A stretch of 64,000 nt of DNA, taken from Sphingomonadaceae bacterium. Lineage in GTDB: Bacteria; Pseudomonadota; Alphaproteobacteria; Sphingomonadales; Sphingomonadaceae. A program made the translations under genes and the position numbers. The first letter of the stretch is position 1. Every line of letters starts with the position of its first letter. Positions 16,354 to 23,677 of this stretch are shown here, piece by piece. The notes below the pieces were generated by a model, which saw only the letters and a list, made by a program, of their open reading frames with translations, was not told the origin of the DNA and ran no database searches. The stretch spans positions 1-64,000 of the forward strand of contig JACKKZ010000007.1 in NCBI GenBank assembly GCA_024236195.1, read 5' to 3'.

Positions 16354-16665
16354 CAGTTTTGCACCCTAGCGGGTTCCTCACTGGCCCGCATTCTTAATCT
16401 TCCTATATCGGTTACGCCGCGTGCTGGTGCCGATGAAGCAGTTCTCTCCTGGCTCAGCGCAACGAAACGCCTCGCCGATTTCGGCTCGCCGCGCCATTGC
16501 AACGCTTTGGCGAAATGAACGTCTTGAGGGGGTATCGCTGGGGGTATTCTGTCAGGGGTAGTAATAAATAAGCATATATAACAGTATCTTCAAAGACGAA
16601 TGCACGTCCCTCCTCCGCTACCATAAGATGCAGATGAGATTTCCCTCTGAGGATGTTAATGGGTT
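16354..16665. other. AT-rich gene-free stretch with GGGGGTAT repeats
   Basis: No credible gene is seen in these 312 bases. Two GGGGGTAT copies lie at 16528-16535 and 16540-16547, followed by a related AGGGGTA at 16554-16560, so three G-rich boxes sit at roughly one-turn spacing. An AT-rich stretch with AATAAATAAGCATATATAAC follows. Such arrays are often recombinase or regulator binding sites near island ends; here this is inference. Confidence 0.4.
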
Positions 16666-16905
16666 CTACAGGCCTTTAATGTCTTGGATCCAATCTTCGA
16701 CCTCAGCCTCGACCCAAACAGCGCATCTTGATCCCAACGATCGCGAGCGAGGAAACCTACCTTCTTTCATCCGCTGGTATATCGCCGATCGCTTCATCCC
16801 GACGCGATCCATGACTTCAGGCAGGCGGATCAGCCGACCATGAGTGGACGGAATTCGCTCGTTCGATTTGTTGTCCGAACGGGCGTCTGTTGCGCAACTA
16901 GTCAT
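16666..16905 (-). CDS. AlpA-family transcriptional regulator / excisionase-like protein
   Basis: A 79-aa DNA-binding protein of the AlpA/MerR-like excisionase type. The core is RLIRLPEVMDRVGMKRSAIY followed by QRMKEGRFPRSRSLGSRCAVWVEAEVEDWI, the standard recognition helix and wing of AlpA proteins that regulate or assist integrases of phages and genomic islands. It stands within 300 bases of the 3' end of tRNA-Val, the usual position for an island-borne regulator. No integrase gene is next to it in the window. Confidence 0.88.
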   Translation of the reverse strand: MTSCATDARSDNKSNERIPSTHGRLIRLPEVMDRVGMKRSAIYQRMKEGRFPRSRSLGSRCAVWVEAEVEDWIQDIKGL

Positions 16906-16982
16906 CTCGAATTCCTGGTATCTACAAGTGCCTCCCCAGGACGATGGGCCTAGCTAGCGACTAGCATTGGGTGTAGGAAACC

Positions 16983-17150
16983 AAAAAGAACATAAAAAGA
17001 ACAGTGGCTATGTGTCTCAACGGAAGGATGGTGTTGGGGAAAACGTCCGGGTCAGCAGATCCATCGCACCGTCTTGCGCGCCACGAATGGTGCACCAAGC
17101 CAAACCCGCTGGGAGATTTGCGAAAAAAGTTTTTCATACTTTTTTCATAC
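16983..17150. repeat. two pairs of 11-bp-spaced direct repeats, candidate integrase arm sites
   Basis: AAAAAGAACA occurs at 16983-16992 and again at 16994-17003. TTTTTCATAC occurs at 17130-17139 and again at 17141-17150. Both pairs have an 11-bp period, one helical turn, and both lie in gene-free DNA within 210 bases of the 3' end of tRNA-Val. Arm-type sites for tyrosine recombinases are often arranged like this beside the tRNA core site. Confidence 0.5.
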
Positions 17151-17184
17151 GCGCCCAATGATCTCAGCTAAGTCGTTGAAATCA

Positions 17185-17259
17185 TGGTGGGCGCGGCAAG
17201 GATTGAACTTGCGACCCCACCCGTGTGAAGGGTGTGCTCTACCACTGAGCTACGCGCCC
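17185..17259 (-). tRNA. tRNA-Val (anticodon CAC)
   Basis: A full cloverleaf can be folded on the minus strand. The acceptor stem is GGGCGCG pairing CGCGCCC, the D arm is GCTC-AGTGGTA-GAGC, and the anticodon stem CACCC/GGGTG holds loop TTCACAC with anticodon CAC at 17225-17227. The T arm contains the GTTCAATCC-type loop. CCA is encoded at 17185-17187. The 3' end faces the accessory region to the left, as expected if that DNA entered at this tRNA. Confidence 0.95.
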
Positions 17260-17364
17260 GCCGGCGGGTCAAAAGCCCGGCTGGGAGCGCGCCTTTGCCA
17301 TGGGGCGGGGCGCTTGGCAAGGGTGATTTCCTGCCGTGCGGCCCCGGTCCCTGATCGGCTTCCG

Positions 17365-19239
17365 TCAGCCCAGCAGGCGCGCCAGCATCGCCAGCCAGCC
17401 GGTGCGCTCTGCCTTTGCCTGTGCGCGCGGATTGACCGGGCATTCGAGGCAATAGGCCTGCATCCCGCGAGTGCCGGTGAGCATATCGAAATCGGCGGCA
17501 ACCCGTGCCCACAGGGCGTTTTCACGCTGCGTCACCATCGCAAAGACATCGCCTGCGCGCGCGCTTTCTGTTTCGTTACCCATCATCTGGCGCAGCAGCG
17601 AATCGTAATTATCGGGCGCATTGCCGAGATATTTGGGATGCCATTCCCCATCCTTGATCCCGGCCTTCTCGGCGGCATAGGCCAAGGCGTCCTGCAGCCC
17701 GCCATATTGGTCCACCAGCCCGATCTGGCGCGCGGTGCCGCCATCCCATACGCGGCCCTGGCCGATTTCATCGACCCGCTCCGTGCTCAGCTTGCGCGAT
17801 TCGGCCACGCGGGTGAGGAAATCGCGATAGCCGTCTTCGATCGAGCTTTGCAGGATCGCGTCGATCTCCGGCGTGAAACCGGCAACAAGGTCCGGCTGGC
17901 CGGATAGCGGCGTGGTGCGCACCCCATCGGTGGTGAGGCCCCAATCGGCAGCAGCGCGTTCAAAGGTCGGGACGACAGCGAAAATGCCGATGGAGCCGGT
18001 AATCGTTTCCGGCTCGGCAAAGATGCGGTCGGCCGGTGTCGAGACCCAATAGCCGCCGCTGGCCGCGACATTGGCCATGGACACGACAATCGGGATATCC
18101 TTGGCCTTGTGCCGCAGGATCGCGCGGCGGATTTCCTCAGAGGCGAGGACAGAGCCGCCGGGGGAATCGACCCGCACCACCAGCGCCGCCAGATCGTCGT
18201 CCAGCGCATCATCCAGCAAGGCTGCAATCCGGTCCCCACCGGCCATGCCCGGCCCGGCATCGCCATCGACGATTTCTCCGGCGATGGTCACCACGCCAAT
18301 CGCCTTGCCATCATCGCTGGCTGGATTGTCCGCCAGCCAGGGGGCCAGCTCGCTATGGGCATAGGCGCCGGGGGCGTCATTCCACGGGTCTTCCCCGGCA
18401 ATCTCGGCGACGCGTTCCCCGAATTCGACCCGGCTGCCGAGCTTGTCCACCAGCCCGGCATCTATCGCAGCCGTCGCGAAATCACCATTGGCGGCCTGCA
18501 CCCAGGCGACCGGGTCAGACGTCACGCGGTCCAGCTCCAGCTTGGGGCGCGCCTTGGTGACATTCGCCTTCCACTCTTCCCACAGGGCGCCATAGAGAGC
18601 GGCGTAATTCTCGCGCGCGGGGTCCGACATATCGCTGCGCACCCAGGGTTCGACGGCGCTCTTGTATGTGCCCACCTTGTAGACGCGGGCATTCACATTG
18701 AGCTTTTCCAGCAGCGCGCCGTAGAAAAGCCGCTCGCCGCCCGGCCCGGCGATCACTGCGCCGCCCATCGGATCCAGCCAGACTTCGCTCGAATGGGCCG
18801 CCAGCATCATAGCGTCATCGCCATAGCCGATGGCCCAGGTCAGCACCTGCTTGTCCGCCGCGCGGACGCGGTCCAGCGCGGCCGCTATATCCTGCATATG
18901 GACATGGCCGCCGCCCAGGAAGCGGGAGAGGTCCAGCACGACCACCTTGATCCGGTCGTCGGTGGCCGCTGCATCCAGCGCGCGGACAAGATCCTGCACG
19001 TCATATTCCTGCATCGGTGCTTCGCCGGAAAGCAGCACGCTGAGCGGGTCAATCTGCGTGCGCTCTTCCACCACCACGCCGTCCAGTTCCAGCAGCAAGG
19101 CCCCTTCGCGCACCTGTGCCGGGCTGGGCCGCGACGTCAGGACGCCGAACAGGAAGAAGAAAAACAGCAGCAGGAACAACAGGGCCAGCCCATCCTTGAC
19201 CCCGACCAGCAACCGCCAGACCTTGCCTGCAAAACTCAT
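17365..19239 (-). CDS. sppA: signal peptide peptidase SppA, 67K type
   Basis: Membrane-bound Ser-Lys protease (S49) that degrades cleaved signal peptides. A single N-terminal membrane helix (LALLFLLLFFFFLFGVLT, about residues 18-35) anchors it. The protein has the duplicated long form (624 aa): the N-terminal copy contains the general-base Lys in VGTYKSAVEPW, and the C-terminal copy holds VVRVDSPGGSV and the nucleophile Ser in VAASGGYWVS. It is transcribed divergently from pyrB across a 110-base intergenic region. Confidence 0.95.
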   Translation of the reverse strand: MSFAGKVWRLLVGVKDGLALLFLLLFFFFLFGVLTSRPSPAQVREGALLLELDGVVVEERTQIDPLSVLLSGEAPMQEYDVQDLVRALDAAATDDRIKVVVLDLSRFLGGGHVHMQDIAAALDRVRAADKQVLTWAIGYGDDAMMLAAHSSEVWLDPMGGAVIAGPGGERLFYGALLEKLNVNARVYKVGTYKSAVEPWVRSDMSDPARENYAALYGALWEEWKANVTKARPKLELDRVTSDPVAWVQAANGDFATAAIDAGLVDKLGSRVEFGERVAEIAGEDPWNDAPGAYAHSELAPWLADNPASDDGKAIGVVTIAGEIVDGDAGPGMAGGDRIAALLDDALDDDLAALVVRVDSPGGSVLASEEIRRAILRHKAKDIPIVVSMANVAASGGYWVSTPADRIFAEPETITGSIGIFAVVPTFERAAADWGLTTDGVRTTPLSGQPDLVAGFTPEIDAILQSSIEDGYRDFLTRVAESRKLSTERVDEIGQGRVWDGGTARQIGLVDQYGGLQDALAYAAEKAGIKDGEWHPKYLGNAPDNYDSLLRQMMGNETESARAGDVFAMVTQRENALWARVAADFDMLTGTRGMQAYCLECPVNPRAQAKAERTGWLAMLARLLG

Positions 19240-19349
19240 ATGATCATGACCTCGAAAATAGCTTTTCCACTACCTAGGGGCTTCACCCGCAAGGTTCCAC
19301 AGGAAACCGCTTGAGCGGCAGACATGGCTCGACTAGGGACATTTTTTTA

Positions 19350-20381
19350 ATGACATCATCTGGCACACCTTCAGCCGCAGGCCGCTTTCCAGCGGGCCGC
19401 AGGGCTTTCCCGCATCGCGACCTGGTTGGCATCGCCCAGCTGGAACGGCATGAAATCCTCTATTTGCTGGAGGAGGCCGAACAATGGGTCTCGCTCAACC
19501 GGCAAAGCGCGAAGCATACGGACAATCTGGCCGGGCTGACCATCATCAACGCTTTCTTCGAAAACTCCACGCGCACGCTGCTGAGTTTCGAGATTGCGGG
19601 CAAGCGGTTGGGGGCGGATGTCGTCAACATGCACGCCGCGCAATCGAGCGTGAAGAAGGGCGAGACGCTGATCGACACGGCGATGACGCTCAACGCGATG
19701 CACGCCGATGCGATCGTGATCCGCCATGGCAGCAGCGGGGCGGTGGAACTGATTGCGAGCAAGGTCGATTGCCCGGTGCTCAATGCCGGGGACGGGCAGC
19801 ATGAACACCCGACGCAGGCACTGCTCGATGCACTGGCGCTGCGCCATGCCTTGCGCGAGCGGGGGCAGAATGCGGATGACTTCACCGGGCTGACGGTGAC
19901 CATCTGCGGTGACATCCTGCACAGCCGCGTGGCGCGCTCCAACGTGCTCTGCCTGCAGGCGCTGGGGGCGAGCGTGCGGCTCTGCGCGCCGCCTGCGCTG
20001 ATGCCGCAGGGGATCGACGCGATGGGCGTGGAGGTGTTCCACGACTTTGATGCAGCGCTCAGCGGCACGGATGTGGCGATGATGCTGCGGCTGCAGAACG
20101 AGCGGATGCAGGGGCAGTTCATTCCCTCTGCGCGTGAATATCACCACCTCTACGGGCTGACGGCGAAGCGGCTGGCGGCGCGCGCACCCGATGCGCTGGT
20201 GATGCATCCGGGGCCGATGAATCGCGGGGTGGAGATCGACAGCGACGTGGCCGATATGCTCGACCGCTCGATCATCACGCGGCAGGTGGAAATGGGCGTG
20301 GCCATCCGCATGGCCTGCCTTGATGTGTTGACGCGCAAGGCACGCGGCGTGGCCGGTTGGGCCGATGGGGAGTGGGTATGA
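19350..20381 (+). CDS. pyrB: aspartate carbamoyltransferase catalytic subunit
   Basis: Catalyses carbamoyl phosphate plus aspartate to N-carbamoyl-aspartate, the committed step of pyrimidine synthesis. The carbamoyl-phosphate loop FFENSTRTLLSFE is intact, HGSSGAVELIA and DGQHEHPTQALLDALAL follow, and MRLQNERM and HPGPMNRGVEI lie in the aspartate domain. The start at 19350 gives 343 aa with a proline- and arginine-rich N-terminal extension of about 25 residues. The gene overlaps the dihydroorotase-like gene by 4 bases. No regulatory pyrI gene is present. Confidence 0.96.
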   Translation: MTSSGTPSAAGRFPAGRRAFPHRDLVGIAQLERHEILYLLEEAEQWVSLNRQSAKHTDNLAGLTIINAFFENSTRTLLSFEIAGKRLGADVVNMHAAQSSVKKGETLIDTAMTLNAMHADAIVIRHGSSGAVELIASKVDCPVLNAGDGQHEHPTQALLDALALRHALRERGQNADDFTGLTVTICGDILHSRVARSNVLCLQALGASVRLCAPPALMPQGIDAMGVEVFHDFDAALSGTDVAMMLRLQNERMQGQFIPSAREYHHLYGLTAKRLAARAPDALVMHPGPMNRGVEIDSDVADMLDRSIITRQVEMGVAIRMACLDVLTRKARGVAGWADGEWV

Positions 20382-21607
20382 AACAGCAAGCTCCCCTTAC
20401 GATCACCGGCGGCAGGCTGGTGCTGCCCGATGGTGTGACATCCGGTGCGCTGCGGCTGGTTGATGGCCGGATTGAAGCGCTGGGCGATGTTTCGCCGCAG
20501 GATGGTGACGAGGTGGTGGATGCGGCAGGCCAGCTGGTCGCGCCGGGCCTCGTCGACCTTGGCGTGTTCGCGGTCGACAAGCCAGCGTTCCATTTCGGCG
20601 GGATCACCCGCGCGGCGTTGATGCCGGACAAGTCCCCGATCCTCGATTTGCCCAGCCGGGTCCAATATGTCGCTTACTCGGGCAAGCCCGACTTCTGGGT
20701 CCATCCGCTGGCCGCCGCCACGCGCGGGCTGGAAGGGCGCGAGCTGGCAGAGCTGGCGCTGATGCAGCAAGCGGGCGCGCGCGGTGTTGCCACCGGGCGC
20801 GGCTGGATCGCGGATTCGGGCGTGATGCTGCGGCTGCTGCAATATGCCGCGATGCTGGGCCTCGTGGTGGTCAGCCATGCCGAGGATGCCGGGATTACTG
20901 GCAATGCGGTGGCGTCAGCAGGCGAGATGGCGACGCGCCTCGGCCTGCCCAGTGCGCCTGCCGAGGCTGAAGCGCTGGCTGTCGCGCGCGACATTGCGCT
21001 GGCCGAGATGAGCGGCGCGCGGCTCCACTTCCGGCAGGTTACGACCCGTGCTGCGGTCGACCTCGTGCGCGCAGCCAAGGCGCGGGGGGCAAATGTGACG
21101 GCGGGTGTGACTCCTGCCCATTTCATGCTCTCTGACCTCGCGACGGCAGAATTCCGAACTTTCGCGCGCCTGTCACCACCCTTGCGATGCGAGGACGACC
21201 GGCAGGCAGTGGTCGCCGCCATCGGCGACGGCACGATTGACGTCATCGCCAGCGGCCACGACCCGCGCGGGCCGGAAGACAAGCGACTGCCTTTCGCCGA
21301 TGCCGAACCGGGTATGGCCGGGGCGGAAACGCTGCTCGCCATGGTGCTGACTTTGGTGCGCGATGGCGTGATCAGCATGGAGCGCGCCTTCGACCTCACC
21401 GCCCGCACCCCCGCGCAATTGCTCGGCGTGGCCGCAGGCGAACTGGCCGAAGGCTACGAGGCAGACATCGCGCTGATCGACCCGGAAAAGCCGTGGATCG
21501 TCGATAGCCGCAAGATGGAAGCGAGCGCAGGCAACACCCCCTTCGACCGCCAGCCGACGCAGGGCCGGGTAACGGCTCTGTTCAAGGGTGGGGTGAAGGT
21601 GGGGTAG
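20378..21607 (+). CDS. dihydroorotase-like protein lacking the HxH metal motif
   Basis: Amidohydrolase-fold protein of 409 aa, translationally coupled to pyrB. In active class I dihydroorotases the segment after PGLVD reads HxH; here it reads PGLVDLGVFAVDKP, with GVF at about residues 62-64, so two metal ligands are missing. HAEDAGITGN and ASGHDPRGPEDKR keep other family features. Such inactive homologues (often called PyrC-prime or PyrX) are known to pair structurally with aspartate carbamoyltransferase. It therefore probably supports PyrB assembly, and the working dihydroorotase must be elsewhere. Labelling it a normal pyrC would be misleading. Confidence 0.85.
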   Translation: MKQQAPLTITGGRLVLPDGVTSGALRLVDGRIEALGDVSPQDGDEVVDAAGQLVAPGLVDLGVFAVDKPAFHFGGITRAALMPDKSPILDLPSRVQYVAYSGKPDFWVHPLAAATRGLEGRELAELALMQQAGARGVATGRGWIADSGVMLRLLQYAAMLGLVVVSHAEDAGITGNAVASAGEMATRLGLPSAPAEAEALAVARDIALAEMSGARLHFRQVTTRAAVDLVRAAKARGANVTAGVTPAHFMLSDLATAEFRTFARLSPPLRCEDDRQAVVAAIGDGTIDVIASGHDPRGPEDKRLPFADAEPGMAGAETLLAMVLTLVRDGVISMERAFDLTARTPAQLLGVAAGELAEGYEADIALIDPEKPWIVDSRKMEASAGNTPFDRQPTQGRVTALFKGGVKVG

Positions 21608-21616
21608 GGAGTTTGC

Positions 21617-21904
21617 CTATCGCAACAATTCACCCACCAGCGAGGGGCGCTTGGCGATCATGGCGAGCAGGACCTGTGCTGGCCCTGTCGGTTGGCGGCG
21701 GCCCTGTTCCCAATTGAGGAGCGTGCCCTTGGCCACGCCGATACTGCGGGCAAAATCGCGCTGGGACAGGCCGGTGCTGGCACGAATGGCTGCGACGTTT
21801 ACCTCAGGCACGGCGATGGAATGCACCTTTGCGCCCACATCCTTGCCTTTGGCATGGTCCAGGGCTTCGTTCAGCCCCTGCATAATGCTGTCATAGGCGG
21901 TCAT
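21617..21904 (-). CDS. HigA-like antitoxin, XRE HTH
   Basis: A 95-aa XRE-type DNA-binding protein, the second gene of a toxin-first type II toxin-antitoxin pair. The HTH lies in the C-terminal two-thirds: VAAIRASTGLSQRDFARSIG followed by VAKGTLLNWEQGRRQPTGPA. The N-terminal tail is likely the toxin-neutralising part. It overlaps the toxin stop by 4 bases. It would repress the pair's promoter at the direct repeats near 22258-22286. It closely resembles NadS/HigA-2 proteins. Confidence 0.87.
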   Translation of the reverse strand: MTAYDSIMQGLNEALDHAKGKDVGAKVHSIAVPEVNVAAIRASTGLSQRDFARSIGVAKGTLLNWEQGRRQPTGPAQVLLAMIAKRPSLVGELLR

Positions 21905-22242
21905 TTCCGGTCTCCAAAATGAGCTATCAGGGCCTTGCTCAGTTCGACTGCTGCGGCTTGCTCTGCCTTGGTAAGGTTTGCCTTTTCGTTCTTGGCAAAA
22001 ACCGTGATCAGAAAAATCGGCATTTCCCGGCCACCGAAGACATAGATCGTTCGGAAGCCGCCACTCTTGCCACCACCCGCGCGGGGGATGCGGATCTTGC
22101 GCAAGCCGCCGCCCAGCGAGACCCCGGCCTCGGGATTGGCAGCGATGAAGTTGACGCAGGTCATGCGCTCTTCCTCGCTCATGATGGCCTTGGCCCGGCG
22201 GAGAAACTCAGGGAGCTCCACAACGGTTTGCAAGTCTGTCAT
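21901..22242 (-). CDS. RelE/HigB-type toxin
   Basis: A 113-aa protein of the RelE/ParE superfamily, HigB-2/NadT-like subgroup, probably a ribosome-dependent mRNA interferase. Family features are ERMTCVNFIAANPEAGVSLGG, the basic LRKIRIPRAGGGKSGGFRTI and the strand PIFLITVFAKNEKANLTKAE. The toxin is encoded first and overlaps the antitoxin by 4 bases, as in higBA loci. It sits between pyrimidine and cytochrome genes, an isolated chromosomal cassette. Confidence 0.87.
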   Translation of the reverse strand: MTDLQTVVELPEFLRRAKAIMSEEERMTCVNFIAANPEAGVSLGGGLRKIRIPRAGGGKSGGFRTIYVFGGREMPIFLITVFAKNEKANLTKAEQAAAVELSKALIAHFGDRK

Positions 22243-22257
22243 GGCGAAAATATATGC

Positions 22258-22286
22258 GTCAATGGCGTATATGTCAATGGCGTATA
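22258..22286. promoter_or_regulatory. direct-repeat operator of the toxin-antitoxin pair
   Basis: GTCAATGGCGTATA is repeated perfectly at 22258-22271 and 22273-22286 with a 15-bp period, starting 16 bases upstream of the toxin start codon. Position and spacing fit an autoregulatory site for the XRE antitoxin overlapping the promoter. Confidence 0.65.
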
Positions 22287-22302
22287 AAATTGGTGGCAGC
22301 CG

Positions 22303-22941
22303 CTATCCTACAGACCACACGAGCCAAGTCACCGCCGCCGCCACTGCAGCACATGCCAGCGCCACCCATGGCTTGCCGGGCTGCATCTCATGCGTTGCGG
22401 CATCGCCTTCGACCTTTGCCTTGCCCGTCACCATCGGACCGACCAGCTTCTTGCCGCGGATGGCGTAGTAGATGATTGCGGCCAGATGGAGCACGATCAG
22501 CGCGAGCAGGACGTTGAACAAGGCCTCGTGCAAGTCCGTCAGCGTTTCGGCGGTGTCCGGCGATACTTTGAGCGAAAAGGGGCCAGCCATCAGCCCGTCA
22601 TTGTCTTCCGCAAACAGCCCCAATACAGTTTGCAGCCCCACCACGCCCAGCAGGCCAATCACGCTGAGTGCGCCGAGGGGATTGTGGCCAAGGCCACTTT
22701 CCGCCTTGCCTTTGACGTAAGCGAGGACTCCGGCGGGGCCCTTCACAAACTGGCTGAAACGTGCGGTGGAGCTGCCGAAAAAGCCCCATAAGATCCGGAA
22801 AGTGAGCAGGAACAGGATGGCCATGCCGGAACGCAAATGCCAGTCCAGCATCTGCTCTTCCGCGCTGTACCATGAAAAGGCAATCAGCCCCGCCAGCGTC
22901 CAGTGGAACAGGCGGATCGGCAAATCCCAGACACGGACCAT
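22303..22941 (-). CDS. cytochrome b561 family protein
   Basis: Inner-membrane di-haem electron carrier of the cytochrome b561 / Ni-hydrogenase b-subunit group, 212 aa. It starts with VRVWDLPIRLFHWTLAGLI, including the haem His, then WHLRSGMAILFLLTFRILWG and DLHEALFNVLLALIVLHLAAIIY with more His ligands. At least four helices are evident. It is encoded 18 bases downstream of a cytochrome c-prime-like protein, and b561 plus soluble c-type carriers are a recurrent pair. Its redox partner in the quinone pool is inferred. Confidence 0.92.
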   Translation of the reverse strand: MVRVWDLPIRLFHWTLAGLIAFSWYSAEEQMLDWHLRSGMAILFLLTFRILWGFFGSSTARFSQFVKGPAGVLAYVKGKAESGLGHNPLGALSVIGLLGVVGLQTVLGLFAEDNDGLMAGPFSLKVSPDTAETLTDLHEALFNVLLALIVLHLAAIIYYAIRGKKLVGPMVTGKAKVEGDAATHEMQPGKPWVALACAAVAAAVTWLVWSVG

Positions 22942-22959
22942 CCTGCTTTTATCCTGCGA

Positions 22960-23517
22960 TCAATCTTCTTCGCGATAGGTGTCGTGGCAGGCCTTGCAGG
23001 TGCCGCCGGTCTTGCCGAAAGCAGCCTTGAAGCCATCCACATCGTCCGCCTGTGCGGCAGCGTTGAGGGCGGCAGCCGCGACCTGAAAATCCTTCGCCTT
23101 GGCCATGAAATCATCCGGGCTTTCCCAGATATTGGCCTTGGCTTCCGTCTTGCCTGCATCCGGGCCAGTGCCGGGGGCGAACAGGCCGGGCAAATCGTTG
23201 CTCTTGGCCTCTGCCAGCGCGGTAGCTTCCTTCACGGCGGCCATGTCGGGCGCGTCAGACTTGCTCGCGCGCATCAGCACCTTGAAGGCATCGCCCAGTT
23301 CCTCGAACCATTCATGGCGATCGTGCATGGCCATGGCGGCAGATTCGCCGCTCAGCGCTTCGGTCGGCATGGCGGCCAGCTCAGCGGCAGCGCCTTCTGC
23401 AGCACCTTCTTCAGTGTCAGCCGCTTCTGCCGCTGCGGGCGCAGCGGCTTCTTCTTCGCCAGCACTGCAAGCGGCAAGGGCAAGGCTGGCACCGGCCAGA
23501 AGGACGAATTTACGCAT
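22960..23517 (-). CDS. cytochrome c-prime-like lipoprotein
   Basis: Exported c-type cytochrome of the c-prime/c556 four-helix fold, 185 aa. The start at 23517 gives a lipoprotein signal ending in a lipobox (ALAAC, Cys about residue 17), followed by an Ala/Glu-rich linker of about 50 residues. The haem site CKACHDTYRE lies at the extreme C-terminus, as is standard for this fold. It pairs with the cytochrome b561 gene just downstream. The family binds gases such as NO or protects from oxidants; the role here is unknown. Confidence 0.9.
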   Translation of the reverse strand: MRKFVLLAGASLALAACSAGEEEAAAPAAAEAADTEEGAAEGAAAELAAMPTEALSGESAAMAMHDRHEWFEELGDAFKVLMRASKSDAPDMAAVKEATALAEAKSNDLPGLFAPGTGPDAGKTEAKANIWESPDDFMAKAKDFQVAAAALNAAAQADDVDGFKAAFGKTGGTCKACHDTYREED

Positions 23518-23618
23518 GGGGATCCTCATATTTGTGAGACGAAACAGCATTGTGACATGCAATCACGTAAGAGGGAAGAGACCGAATTGTCGCCACGGGC
23601 CAAGCGAAAGGCACACAT

Positions 23619-23657
23619 AAAAAAGGCCCCCTTCCGGTAATGGAAGGAGGCCTTTTT
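23619..23657 (-). terminator. intrinsic terminator, bidirectional
   Basis: A hairpin of about 16 bp (AAGGCCCCCTTCC pairing GGAAGGAGGCCTT around loop GGTAAT) is flanked by A-runs on one side and T-runs on the other. It lies 20 bases after the stop of the SPOR/TPR gene, which it should terminate on the minus strand. Confidence 0.85.
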
Positions 23658-23677
23658 CTATCGGTTGATGTGCTGGA

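Noticed and set aside
17074..17907. Plus-strand frame with WWARQGLNLRPHPCEG over the tRNA-Val gene
   Set aside because: It translates tRNA-Val and the antisense of sppA; this string is a well-known artefact of reading through a tRNA.
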